Assembly (NCBI RefSeq): GCF_001709345.1
Contig: NZ_MDTQ01000001.1
Coordinates: forward strand, 3,413,474 to 3,477,473
Direction: 5' to 3'
Source of the DNA: Terasakiispira papahanaumokuakeensis
GTDB lineage: Bacteria; Pseudomonadota; Gammaproteobacteria; Pseudomonadales; Halomonadaceae
DNA length: 64,000 nucleotides
Shown here: piece after piece, positions 8,163 through 17,400 of the stretch
Layout of the letters: each line of letters opens with the position of its first letter
Numbering within the stretch: the first letter of the stretch is position 1
Translations under genes and position numbers: made by a program
Notes under the pieces: generated by a model
Databases searched by the model: none
What the model saw: the letters and a program-made list of their open reading frames with translations, nothing else
Told to the model about the DNA's origin: nothing

Positions 8163-8951
8163 TCAAGGCATTAAACCAGCCAATAGTACCAAGTATACGA
8201 TCACGGTAGCGGTTTGCTGAACGGCCCCGAGCGTATCACCAGTGTAGCCGCCTAATTGGCGACGTAAGATAGCGCAAAAAAGCTGTCGCCAGCCGCCTAG
8301 CCCAATCAGTAAAGCGAGCAGCAGCATTGCAGAAAAATCAAACAGCCAGCAGATGACAGCCACCACCACCATCGCCGAGCCCACCACCCAACGGAAGTCG
8401 GCTTTGGGCAAAGCGCCTGTGACAGCTTGCACCCGGCTGTCATGAAGCCGGACATAAGGCAATGACTGCATGAAGCTCACCGCCAAGGCTCGGCTCAAAA
8501 CATGCCCTAAAATCAGCGCGGCCATCACCGGAGAGCCTATGCCGGTCAGAGGCAACGCCGCTAGGGCCGTTAACGTCACGGTTTGCAGCACCAGCATCAA
8601 TATCAGCCCTAAGCCCCCATAGGTGCCCAGAGCACTGTCTTTCATAATGCGTAGTTTATCGGTGACTTGCCAACCCCCACCGAAGCCATCACAGGTATCA
8701 GCCAGGCCATCTTCATGCAGACCACCGGTCATCAGCACGCCCGTGATCAAAGCCAGTACCACCGCGACGGTCGGCATCCATAGATCAGCAGCGAGACCAT
8801 ACACAGCGGCTGTCGTCAGGCCGATCCCCAAGCCGACCCAGACGACATGACGATGGACTTGGCTCAGAGGCAACCCTTCCGGCCATTTCACCGGGAGTCG
8901 GGTATAAAAGCTGATGGCCGCCCTGAGTTGTCGCCAGAACAATGTCATCAT
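8163..8951 (-). CDS. cobS: Adenosylcobinamide-GDP ribazoletransferase (cobalamin synthase) CobS
   Basis: Membrane enzyme joining AdoCbi-GDP with alpha-ribazole (phosphate), the final assembly step. 262 residues, strongly hydrophobic with multiple membrane segments. Signature motifs are AISFYTRLPVKW near the N-terminus and GGLHEDGLADTCDGFGGGW, the acidic catalytic region, plus KDSALGTYG. Lies directly upstream of cobU on the minus strand and 35 nt downstream of plsC, so all three may share a transcript. Confidence 0.93.
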   Translation of the reverse strand: MMTLFWRQLRAAISFYTRLPVKWPEGLPLSQVHRHVVWVGLGIGLTTAAVYGLAADLWMPTVAVVLALITGVLMTGGLHEDGLADTCDGFGGGWQVTDKLRIMKDSALGTYGGLGLILMLVLQTVTLTALAALPLTGIGSPVMAALILGHVLSRALAVSFMQSLPYVRLHDSRVQAVTGALPKADFRWVVGSAMVVVAVICWLFDFSAMLLLALLIGLGGWRQLFCAILRRQLGGYTGDTLGAVQQTATVIVYLVLLAGLMP

Positions 8952-8986
8952 CTCAGCACCGCTTCATGGATTCGACAGCCCGAGGC

Positions 8987-9763
8987 TTAAACGGGCATAT
9001 CATTCGCCTCATGAGCATCGGCTTGCGGCGGGCGTGGCACTTCAGAAATCTCACTTAATTGCTGCTCGATCCAGGCTTCAACCTCCGCCGTCACCTCATC
9101 GGGAGAGCGGCCTGCGGTCTCAATCGCAGGGCCAAAGCGAACGGTGAGTGTGCCGCTACGCTTGATCAAACCTCGCCCCCAGCGTTCACCCGCGTTATGC
9201 GCAATCGGGACCACCGGCGCCCCAGCCCGACAGGCCAGCGAGGCGCCACTGCGCGCATATTTAAGGCGCTGACCAGGCAGCACCCGTGTCCCTTCAGGAA
9301 AGATCAACACGGAATGCCCCGACTGAAGTCGACTGCTCCCAGTTTTCAGTACCGTTTTTAACGCCCCCGCGCGCTTACTTCGATCTAACGCAATGGGCTC
9401 CAAAACCCGCAACCCCCAGCCAAAGACGGGCAGCTTCAATAGCTCTTTTTTCAATACCGTGCAGGTGGGCACTTTAACGATCTGCAGGTAAATCGTTTCC
9501 CACTCGCTCTGATGATTCGAGAGGAACACGCAGGGTTGTGCAGGCAGCTGATCCAACCCTTCAACTTGATAGCGAACGCCACAACACAGCCGAAACCAGA
9601 ACACCAGGAAACGGTTATACAGCAGAATAAAATGAAAGCGTTGCGGTCGCGGCATTAAAAAGGCAAGCCCGGTCATCAGGGTGCCCGCAACCCCCAGCGC
9701 TAGAAAATAGCCTAGGTAGAAAATGATCGAACCGATATAACGGTTAGACCCGGAATGACTCAT
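8987..9763 (-). CDS. plsC: 1-acyl-sn-glycerol-3-phosphate acyltransferase PlsC
   Basis: Acyltransferase making phosphatidic acid at the inner membrane. 258 residues with a hydrophobic N-terminus (about 12-36). The catalytic box is NHQSEWE: His84 with Glu89 in place of the usual Asp of the HX4D motif, a variant I recall from one PlsC subgroup. FPEGTR is at 155-160. AGGA lies 10 nt before the ATG. Upstream is a short region with direct and inverted repeats. Confidence 0.88.
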   Translation of the reverse strand: MSHSGSNRYIGSIIFYLGYFLALGVAGTLMTGLAFLMPRPQRFHFILLYNRFLVFWFRLCCGVRYQVEGLDQLPAQPCVFLSNHQSEWETIYLQIVKVPTCTVLKKELLKLPVFGWGLRVLEPIALDRSKRAGALKTVLKTGSSRLQSGHSVLIFPEGTRVLPGQRLKYARSGASLACRAGAPVVPIAHNAGERWGRGLIKRSGTLTVRFGPAIETAGRSPDEVTAEVEAWIEQQLSEISEVPRPPQADAHEANDMPV

Positions 9764-9786
9764 AAATATGATGTCCTGTGCAAACC

Positions 9787-9850
9787 ACTGAGTAAGTATT
9801 CAGTTGAGTGAAACATTTAATTGCATGAAGCATTCAACTGAGTAGATATT
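9787..9850. repeat. Nested direct and inverted repeats upstream of plsC
   Basis: A 14-bp direct repeat, ACTGAGTA(AG/GA)TATT, occurs at 9787-9800 and 9837-9850. Inside it CAGTTGA (9801-9807) and TCAACTG (9834-9840) form inverted arms 26 nt apart. The element lies in the 109-bp gap between plsC and the next upstream gene, where a plsC promoter is expected. Confidence 0.55.
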
Positions 9851-9872
9851 ATAAGTGATGAAGGCGGGTGAG

Positions 9873-10685
9873 CTATTGGGCGTTCAAGGCGCCCAGTTGG
9901 ATCAACAGTTCAGGCAGAATCGCTCGCCAGGTACGCTGATGAACGCCAAAAGTTCCCATAATATGCTGACAATTCAACCCCATAAGCCCACTATCGGTTG
10001 GATCACCGGGATAACCTTTAATGTCTAATTGTTGGGCCAATGTGTGCATAAACTCCTGATGGCTGACCGGCTCAGTGCCCGCATAATGATAAATGCCCCA
10101 CGCCTCGGCACCACAATCCAGCTGCTGCAACATACCGAGAAGAACACGCGCCACATCATCCAGTGATTGTAGACCGCGATAATGAGCACCTTGAACCGGC
10201 GCTTCTGGCGCGGGCTGGCTTAAACAGGCCGACACCAATCGTGCCAACCCGCCATTGGGGTGTGCGCTCAAGATCGGCGGCACACGCAAGATCAGGGCGT
10301 GTTCACTTTGCCCCACAGCATCTTCAACCTGTCGTAACCCCTGCGCTACGGGAGTTTCGCCAACAGGCTCGATATGCTCATCGACCCCCCACTGATCAGG
10401 CGCCAGCACCTGATCTGATGACAATAAAACCAGCGCCACCTGTCGGGCCTTAGCTTCAGCAACTAACTCAGGGAGCTGGGGCTGCCACCATTCAAGGCCA
10501 TGATGATCCGTCGTCATCCCCACTTCCTGGGTGGGCCCTAAAGGCGCCAGCATTAAATGGGTTAACCCTTCAGGCCAGTCATCCCCCGGCCCGACACGCG
10601 ACACCTGCACGGTATTGTCTGAAGCAGCGGCCTGACTCAGTGCAGACACCAGAGCAGGATACTCACTCAAAACGCCGATATGCAT
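9873..10685 (-). CDS. Sugar-nucleotide reductase-like NAD(P)-binding protein (RmlD-like)
   Basis: About 270 residues. The C-terminal half resembles dTDP-4-dehydrorhamnose reductase and related short-chain dehydrogenase proteins: YRGLQSLDDVARVLLGML followed by WGIYHYAGTEPVSHQEFM. The N-terminus (MHIGVLSEYPALVSAL) is Rossmann-like, but the glycine-rich loop is poor, so cofactor binding is not assured. The start at 10685 has GGAGA 9 nt upstream; a longer frame to 10733 is less likely. Not in an obvious polysaccharide locus, so the substrate is unknown. Confidence 0.65.
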   Translation of the reverse strand: MHIGVLSEYPALVSALSQAAASDNTVQVSRVGPGDDWPEGLTHLMLAPLGPTQEVGMTTDHHGLEWWQPQLPELVAEAKARQVALVLLSSDQVLAPDQWGVDEHIEPVGETPVAQGLRQVEDAVGQSEHALILRVPPILSAHPNGGLARLVSACLSQPAPEAPVQGAHYRGLQSLDDVARVLLGMLQQLDCGAEAWGIYHYAGTEPVSHQEFMHTLAQQLDIKGYPGDPTDSGLMGLNCQHIMGTFGVHQRTWRAILPELLIQLGALNAQ

Positions 10686-10708
10686 GACCAAACTCTCCCA
10701 GAGACGCA

Positions 10709-10981
10709 ATGCTGACGACCCTGAGATCGCCACCTAAAATCCGCCGCTATCTTACACCAGATCAGGCCTTGCTGCTGTACCCGACCGAGGATTCACGACC
10801 TATTATTCAAAACCAGTTTCCGGCAATCTGCCAATCACTCGGCCAACGCCTGGCTCATCTATGGCAAGATGAGCCGATTCCCTTCAGGCCTCAAAACCAA
10901 GGTGATTACGATATCCCCTCGTTGACGTTAAAAGAGCATATCGCCCCTGATCAGCATGGCTTTTCCGCTCACTTACGCTGA
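10709..10981 (+). CDS. Possible small protein of unknown function
   Basis: A 90-codon frame beginning MLTTLRSPPKIRRYL and ending HGFSAHLR. I recognise no domain, signal peptide or membrane segment. A weak GAGA precedes the ATG by about 5 nt. It begins only 23 bp from the start of the divergent reductase-like gene, which leaves little room for promoters and lowers confidence. It could be co-transcribed with the next gene. Confidence 0.3.
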   Translation: MLTTLRSPPKIRRYLTPDQALLLYPTEDSRPIIQNQFPAICQSLGQRLAHLWQDEPIPFRPQNQGDYDIPSLTLKEHIAPDQHGFSAHLR

Positions 10982-11104
10982 GGCCCGATACCTGACTTTG
11001 TGCTGAATCCAGAGAGCAGTCATTGGCGGCCTGAACAAAATCCGTTATGTTGCGAGATGGCGTCACCTTTTGGCGTCATTCGTGATCACCACAGGGATAA
11101 TGTC

Positions 11105-11524
11105 ATGACCAAACCCGTTATTTTGACCATTCGCAACGAGGCTTCAACGCTTTTTGAGTCGATCGATAATCTGGAAGTCCCTCATCAGCCTGATATGCAT
11201 ATTATTGATGTCATGGAGATGGCTTATGGCCAAGCAGACGTTAATGGCAACAAAATTGAGCAGTTGGTCACGCGCTATTATGGGGAGGAAATGGGTTATT
11301 TGATCATCATGATCAATAGTGTCTGGGAAGGTTACTCACTGATCAAAGAACCCGCCATGGATGCAGCGGAAACGCGCTATATGTATTGGGGGCTCAAGGT
11401 GAATGGCCAACATGTCGAAACCAATATGAAAAAACTGAAAATTAATCCGGGGGATCATATTCTGTTTGAGTTCATTGCCGATGTCGCCGATTCCGGTGAT
11501 ATCCCCTCTTCTCGTCGTCATTAA
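11105..11524 (+). CDS. Uncharacterised protein with a transcobalamin-like (DUF4430-type) pattern
   Basis: 139 residues from the ATG reading MTKPVILTIRNEA, which has AGGGA 8 nt upstream; the frame stays open to 11000 without a ribosome site. No signal peptide. The C-terminal part, YWGLKVNGQHVETN then LKINPGDHILFEF, resembles the vNG...GD.i.f pattern of DUF4430 / transcobalamin-like beta-grasp domains, in an unusual cytoplasmic setting. This is a weak visual similarity and not a family assignment. It lies about 2 kb beyond the cobalamin genes, so a cobalamin link is conjecture. Confidence 0.6.
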   Translation: MTKPVILTIRNEASTLFESIDNLEVPHQPDMHIIDVMEMAYGQADVNGNKIEQLVTRYYGEEMGYLIIMINSVWEGYSLIKEPAMDAAETRYMYWGLKVNGQHVETNMKKLKINPGDHILFEFIADVADSGDIPSSRRH

Positions 11525-11553
11525 TAAAACGAAACGCCGGATTCAAACGATAC

Positions 11554-11640
11554 GACACAGGCCCATTCAATCACCAACATCCGTATGGGGTATCACATGA
11601 TGCCGCATACGACCTGTCTCCATTCAATAACACCTGTGTC
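11554..11640. repeat. Nested inverted and direct repeat element
   Basis: Outer arms GACACAGG (11554-11561) and CCTGTGTC (11633-11640) enclose inner arms CGTATG (11582-11587) and CATACG (11606-11611). A direct repeat CCATTCAAT occurs at 11563 and 11620. It lies in the 264-bp gap before qmcA; it could fold as a multi-arm RNA or DNA structure. No T-run marks it as a terminator. Confidence 0.5.
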
Positions 11641-11697
11641 TCATTCTCATTTATGTAACACTGCCGCGCTTCATGTCGTTGTCTGGACATGCGAGGG

Positions 11698-11712
11698 CAG
11701 ACGTCACGTCTG
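11698..11712. promoter_or_regulatory. 15-bp palindrome upstream of qmcA
   Basis: CAGACGT-C-ACGTCTG is a perfect 7-bp inverted repeat around one base, about 75 nt before qmcA. A second repeat (ATGTC/GACAT, 11673-11690) lies just upstream. The position suits an operator, but no cognate regulator can be named. Confidence 0.4.
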
Positions 11713-11788
11713 AGACACACTCATACCGCAACCTATTGGCTCATTCACTTATACAACTGGCCGGTAAGGCGAGTTAGGGATTATGGTC

Positions 11789-12739
11789 ATGGAACTTGAA
11801 TATATCCTCAATAAAGTACTCTCGATTGAAGTTGTGCTCTTAATTCTGGTGCTCATCACGTTGAAGAAGGCCATTATTTTTGTGCCGCAGAATCGTGCCT
11901 GGCTGATTGAACGTTTTGGTAAATACCAAGCCACGCGAGAAGCCGGCCTGGGTTTTGTGATCCCATTTATTGATCGCATTGCAGCCGATCGCAGCTTGAA
12001 GGAACAAGCGGCCGATGTGCCGAGCCAGTCGGCCATTACGAAAGACAACATCACCTTATCGGTTGATGGTGTCCTGTATTTTCGTGTGTTAGATCCCTAT
12101 AAAGCCACGTATGGTGTCGATGATTACGTTTTTGCTGTCACTCAGCTGGCCCAGACCACCATGCGTTCTGAGCTGGGCAAGATGGAGCTAGACAAAACCT
12201 TCGAAGAACGTAACACCTTAAATACTTGCATTGTGTCCTCGATTAACGAAGCAGCGGAACCCTGGGGCATTCAAGTCCTTCGTTACGAAATCAAAGACAT
12301 TATTCCGCCGACTTCCGTCATGGAGGCCATGGAAGCCCAGATGAAAGCAGAGCGCGTTAAACGTGCTCAGATTCTGGAATCTGAAGGGGATCGCCAATCC
12401 GCCATCAACGTCGCTGAAGGGCAAAAGCAATCTCAGGTATTGGCCGCAGAAGCCGATAAAGCCGAGCAGGTGTTACGAGCCGAAGGTGAAGCCAAAGCCA
12501 TTCTCGCGGTAGCCGAGGCTCAAGCCGAAGCATTGCGCAAAGTGGGTGAAGCGGCAGATACCAGTGAAGGTCAGAAAGCCATTCAGTTGGATCTCGCCAC
12601 TAAGGCGATTGAAGCGAAACAAGCCATTGCTAAAGAATCTTCTGTCGTTCTACTGCCTGACCAAGGCACTGACGCGAGCAGCGTCGTCGCCCAAGCCATG
12701 ACGATTATCAACTCACTTAACCAAAAACAGTCCAGCTAG
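11789..12739 (+). CDS. qmcA: SPFH-domain membrane protein QmcA (stomatin/prohibitin family)
   Basis: Membrane-anchored SPFH protein that forms oligomeric microdomains, with roles in protein quality control. One N-terminal transmembrane segment (about 10-28) is followed by the SPFH domain with FVPQNRAWLIERFGKY and VSVDGV-like strands. IKDIIPP then precedes a long Ala/Glu-rich coiled coil (AEAQMKAERVKRAQILESEG onward). About 316 residues. Of two close ATGs (11783, 11789) the second has AGGGA at the better 8-nt spacing. It is paired with the NfeD-type gene downstream, the usual SPFH/NfeD arrangement, with a strong hairpin between them. Confidence 0.9.
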   Translation: MELEYILNKVLSIEVVLLILVLITLKKAIIFVPQNRAWLIERFGKYQATREAGLGFVIPFIDRIAADRSLKEQAADVPSQSAITKDNITLSVDGVLYFRVLDPYKATYGVDDYVFAVTQLAQTTMRSELGKMELDKTFEERNTLNTCIVSSINEAAEPWGIQVLRYEIKDIIPPTSVMEAMEAQMKAERVKRAQILESEGDRQSAINVAEGQKQSQVLAAEADKAEQVLRAEGEAKAILAVAEAQAEALRKVGEAADTSEGQKAIQLDLATKAIEAKQAIAKESSVVLLPDQGTDASSVVAQAMTIINSLNQKQSS

Positions 12740-12783
12740 TATAAGACCCCCTATTGGGCTGATGAGTCACTGGCCGGTCCCAT

Positions 12784-12814
12784 CCGCTCACCTTGGCACT
12801 ATCAAGGTGAGCGG
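12784..12814. repeat. Perfect 12-bp stem-loop between qmcA and nfeD
   Basis: CCGCTCACCTTG (12784-12795) pairs exactly with CAAGGTGAGCGG (12803-12814) across a 7-nt loop. No T-run follows, so it is unlikely to be a full intrinsic terminator. It may stabilise the qmcA message or attenuate expression of the downstream gene. Confidence 0.7.
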
Positions 12815-12883
12815 GCACAATGTCGTATGACCACCACATCAGTTAATCGCCATCGTCATGATGGCCTACAGGGATAAACACTT

Positions 12884-13348
12884 ATGAGCGAATGGCTACC
12901 CTATCTACCTCAGGGGCTCATCGTGGCCGGGATCATGGCATTGATTGTCGAGGTTATGGTGCTCGGCCTGGCGACCTTCTTTTTATTATTCTTTGGTGTG
13001 GCCCTCATCTTGACCGGCCTAGTGATGCAATTCGACGTGATCTCAACGAATGCCACACTGGCATTGTGGAGCGTCACGCTGATGACCGGCATTCTGGCTT
13101 TAGTCTTCTGGCGCCCGCTCAAACGAATACAAACTAGCTCACGCCAACAGCATGTCAGCACTGAGTTTACCGATCATAGCTTTTTGCTGGAAAAGGATGT
13201 CGATCGTCAGGGGCTCTCACAACACACCTATTCAGGCATCCGCTGGAAACTGAAAAGCACGCACCCGATACCCGCCGGAACTTGGGTTAAGGTGGATAAA
13301 ATTGAAGTCGGCGTCATGTGGATCAGCCCATTGACGGACCCGCACTGA
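12884..13348 (+). CDS. NfeD-like membrane protein (YbbJ type)
   Basis: 154 residues. Transmembrane segments cover about 10-75 (GLIVAGIMALIVEVMVLGLA, TFFLLFFGVALILTGLVMQF, LWSVTLMTGILALVFW). A C-terminal OB-fold domain follows: GLSQHTYSGIRWKLKST, IPAGTWVKVDKIEVGVMWI. It is the truncated NfeD form that lacks the ClpP-like protease and partners an SPFH protein. AGGGA lies about 10 nt before the ATG. Its 3' end overlaps the convergent REC-GGDEF gene by 26 nt. Confidence 0.88.
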   Translation: MSEWLPYLPQGLIVAGIMALIVEVMVLGLATFFLLFFGVALILTGLVMQFDVISTNATLALWSVTLMTGILALVFWRPLKRIQTSSRQQHVSTEFTDHSFLLEKDVDRQGLSQHTYSGIRWKLKSTHPIPAGTWVKVDKIEVGVMWISPLTDPH

Positions 13349-14339
13349 TATCCATGGCTTCATCATGAAGACAAAAATTGTCGCGCCCCGCAGCTTTGCA
13401 TTCATAGAGCGCCTGATCAGCCTGCTCAATCAGTGCTTGAGCCGCCATCTGGCCCGAGGTCGTCACGGCCACGCCCAGGCTTAACGTTAAGTAGCCTTTA
13501 GGCGCTCCTTGGTGAGAGATATGCAGAGCGCGGATGGCATTCAGTAAACGCTCAGCCCAATGCCGAGCCCCCTCGTGATCAACGCCCGGTAAGATGCAAG
13601 CAAACTCTTCCCCACCATAACGTGCGACCATCGGCATCACGCTGCCCGCTTCCGCTATCGGCGGGTCGGTGATGGCAGGCGGGTCAAAAGCCCCTTCAAA
13701 GGTTTGGCTCAAGGTACTGGCCACTTTTCGCAGCGCATCATCACCGGCCTGATGCCCATAGGCATCGTTATAGCGTTTGAAGAAATCAACATCGATCATC
13801 ATCAACGTCAGGGGCTGTTGTATTTCCTGGCAGAAACGACACTGCTGCGGCCAAACTTCATCAAAACGACGACGATTGGCAACCCCCGTCAACCCATCGA
13901 CCATCGCAATCGATTTGAGCAAATCCGATTGACGCTTAAGTGCCATATGCGTATTCACCCGCACCTTCACAATGACCGGATTAATCGGCTTGCTGATAAA
14001 GTCCACTGCCCCGGCCTCGAATCCGGCGAGCTCATCATCCACTTGGTGGTGAGCGGTAATAAAGATCACCGGAATATGCGCAGTCTCCTCACTGGCTTTC
14101 AATCGCCGGCATACTTCAAGCCCATCAATACCGGGCATCATCACATCTAATAAAATCAGATCAGGGGGAAAGCGGGTGACCTGCTGCAAAGCGGACTCAC
14201 CACTGGTCGCCATAAACACATCGTATAGCTCATTAAAAATTTCATGTAACACCCGAATATTGACGGTCTGATCATCCACGATGAGCAACCTTGGTCGCGC
14301 CAGGGTATTGGTCAGTAAGTAATCAGTCCCTTTGGGCAT
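13323..14339 (-). CDS. Response regulator with diguanylate cyclase output (REC-GGDEF)
   Basis: 338 residues from the ATG reading MPKGTDYL, which has AAGGAG 8 nt upstream; an alternative start at 14402 would follow the kinase stop by 6 nt. The receiver domain (about 17-130) has the acidic pair VDD, phosphoacceptor LLDVMMPG (Asp65) and ISKPI. The GGDEF domain (about 148-325) has DGLTGVANRRRFDE and the active RYGGEEF (242-246). There is no RxxD inhibitory site just before it, and a Pro-rich insert of about 20 residues (FEGAFDPPAITDPPIAEAGS) precedes the active loop. It should make c-di-GMP when phosphorylated by the adjacent hybrid kinase. Confidence 0.93.
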   Translation of the reverse strand: MPKGTDYLLTNTLARPRLLIVDDQTVNIRVLHEIFNELYDVFMATSGESALQQVTRFPPDLILLDVMMPGIDGLEVCRRLKASEETAHIPVIFITAHHQVDDELAGFEAGAVDFISKPINPVIVKVRVNTHMALKRQSDLLKSIAMVDGLTGVANRRRFDEVWPQQCRFCQEIQQPLTLMMIDVDFFKRYNDAYGHQAGDDALRKVASTLSQTFEGAFDPPAITDPPIAEAGSVMPMVARYGGEEFACILPGVDHEGARHWAERLLNAIRALHISHQGAPKGYLTLSLGVAVTTSGQMAAQALIEQADQALYECKAAGRDNFCLHDEAMDISAGPSMG

Positions 14340-14408
14340 TACTTTCTCTCCTTCATTGGCAACCGAGGCGACACCTTCGTCCCGCGCGGGTTCAACGCTC
14401 ATCTTAGG

Positions 14409-17400
14409 TCATTTTTTCAACATCATCCTGACCAGCTCAGCGGCCGCCATAAAATCCAAGGCTTCCATACACTCAATCAATTGAACAATCTCAGCAGATG
14501 CCGGCTGCACGGCCTGTAATACGGGTAACTGATTCAGAGCCGCCATATTCTGGCTCTCCAGCTGTGGCAGCAGCTGCCCCAATACTTGATGTAGCGGCTC
14601 AGAGTGCTCAGACGGTTCATCACTGGCGTCAGAACGAGGTGCTTCAGCCTCCCAACCCGCGTCAAGCAGTTGCTGATATAACTGTTGATAGTCCACCGCG
14701 AGCTGCTCGTACAAGGGCGTAAAAATCTCATCAGGCGATACATCGAGGGCGCCTTCGCTTGCTTTTAAACGCGCCTCCCAGGCAGCCGACATGTCGGCCA
14801 GTTTCTGTGCCCCCAGCGTTAACGACAATCCTTTAAGACTATGTAAAGACCGCTGAGCATCCGCTTGATGACCGACTTGAAGCGCAAGCTTAAGTACTTC
14901 TAGTAACGTTGTGCCCTCACTTTCAAAGCGTGATAGGCTCCGAGCATATAACTCAATATTGCCACCAAAGCGGAGTAGCGCCTGAGTAAACGGTGTTTCC
15001 ATTTGGAGGTCCGGCATTTTATAAGGCGACACCTTTCCAGAGCGGCCGGTCACACGGCACAGGACATCAATCAGCTGAGCGAGAATGACGGGTTTGCCCA
15101 AGTGTTCATTCATCCCCGCATCCAAACAAGCTTTACGATCGACCTCTGAAGCGTTCGCGGTCATCGCCACAATTGGCAATTGATCAAAACGAGCGTCACG
15201 ACGAATAAGGCGCGTCGCTTCCAAGCCATCCATCACCGGCATCTGCATATCCATCAATACGACATCAAAGGCGGGTGCTTGCGCCATGACCATACTGACC
15301 CCTTGCCGCCCGTGCTCAGCAACTTTGACTTCCGCGCCCTCACCCGCTAATAATTCCTGCGCCACCTGACGATTCAGCCCATTATCTTCAACCACGAGAA
15401 TCTGCATGGAGGCCAAGGCACGATGCGCAGGCAACGCTGGCATGCCATAAGGCTCGTTACCATGCTTCAGGACAGACTGCACCACACCGAGCAACTGGGC
15501 CGGGGTTAACGGTTTAGTCAAAAAGGCCTCAAACGGTGGCGGATCAGTAATATCCTGCGCTAATAAGGCTTGGTGACCATAAGCACTGAGCATGATGATT
15601 TTAGGGGACTGGGCCATCATCTTCTGACGCACCTGCAATGCAGCCGTCAGGCCATCCATGCCGGGCATACGCCAATCCATTAAAATCATCTCATAAGGCA
15701 TGCCCTTGTGCTGCGCCTGCTGTACTGCGGCTAACACCTGCTGACCATCATCAACACTATCCACCTGCCAGTCCAAGGCTCGACCGATATCCACCAGAAT
15801 ATCTCGGGTGAGGGCATTATCATCGACCACCAGCACACGACGTGGTTGATCTTCACTGATTTCAGGCACTTCAACATCAACCGGCAGCACGATATCAAAG
15901 CTGAAGCAACTGCCTTCACCGAGCGTACTGTTAACGCAGAGCTCACCGCCCATCATATAAACCAATCGCCGACAGATCGCCAAGCCCAGCCCGGTGCCCC
16001 CGTAACGACGAGTCGTTGAAGCTTCCGCCTGGCTAAAACTGTCAAAGATATGGGCTTGCTGCTCAGCGCTGATGCCAATACCTGAATCTTGAATGCTAAA
16101 CCGCAGATGTAGCTGTGGGCCGACCCGATTCAGCACTTTGATCGCGACCACAATTTGGCCTTGTTCGGTAAACTTAATCGCATTGCCTGATAAATTGATC
16201 AGAATTTGCTGCAAGCGTAACGCGTCACCAATCACCATTTGGGGCAGCTGGGGCGAGAGGTCAAACATCAGCTCAACGGGTTTACTACCAAGATTGCCCG
16301 ATAAGACAATGGCCAGATCCCGCATCAGTTTTTCTAGCGAAAAAGGATGGGGATCCAAGGCCAATTTACCTGCATCGATCTTGGAAAAGTCCAGAATGTC
16401 ATTCAAAAGCCCCAGCAACGAGGTCGCTGCCGCAAACGCCTTATTCACGTAATCCGATTGTCGTGGCGACAGCGTGGTCTGCTGCACCAATTGCAACATG
16501 CCCAGCACCGCATTCATGGGCGTACGTATTTCATGGCTCATATTGGCCAGGAACTGACCTTTAGCCTGGGCCGCATGCTCCGCTGCCTGTTTCGCCGCCA
16601 TCAGATGGCGCTCAGACTCTTTCTGTTGCCGAACATCCTGCGCCACCCATAAGTAGCCCTCAAGTGCGCCCGCCTCATCTCGGATGGCGGTCACAACGAG
16701 CGAGATTTCTAACCACTGCTGATCCTCACGCTGCCAGAATGTATCCAAACGCTCAGCCACTTCAGCTTGAGCTTTTAGCGTTAATATCGCGAAATCACTC
16801 AGGGCCTCATTAGCGGAGACTTGAGCCCGCTTCTGCGCAACATCGTCTGGGGCAAAGAACTGTACGACCGAGGTGCCCATGACAGTCTCCGCCTGATACC
16901 CCAGCATCTGCTCGGCACCGGCATTGAATAAAACGACGTCACCCTCGGCATCGGTCGCGATGATGGCGATTTCTGTCGCGGCTCGCAGCACATTGTTCAA
17001 CAACAGGCTTACGCGGTGGCGTTCCGCTTCCGCTTCTTTGCGATCAGTAATATCGGTACGCAAGGCAACGAAACGCTCAATATTGCCGGCACTATCCATG
17101 AAAGGCGCAATCACGGTGTCGTACCACATCAACTGGCCTTGTCGTGAACGGTTACAAATCTCCCCATGCCAAGCCTTGCCGGCCAAAATTTGTTGCCACA
17201 CCGCTTGCCAGAATTGTTGACTGTGGTGTCCCGAATTGACCAAGCGGTGGGTTTTACCCAGCAGGGTCTCCCGCGAATACCCTGTCAGCTCGCAGAACTT
17301 ATCATTCACCTCGATAATTCGGCCTTTCAAGTCTGTCGCCGAATACAACATTTGCTCATTAATGGTGTTGAGCAACGCAGCGTTTTCCCGCACTGCATCC

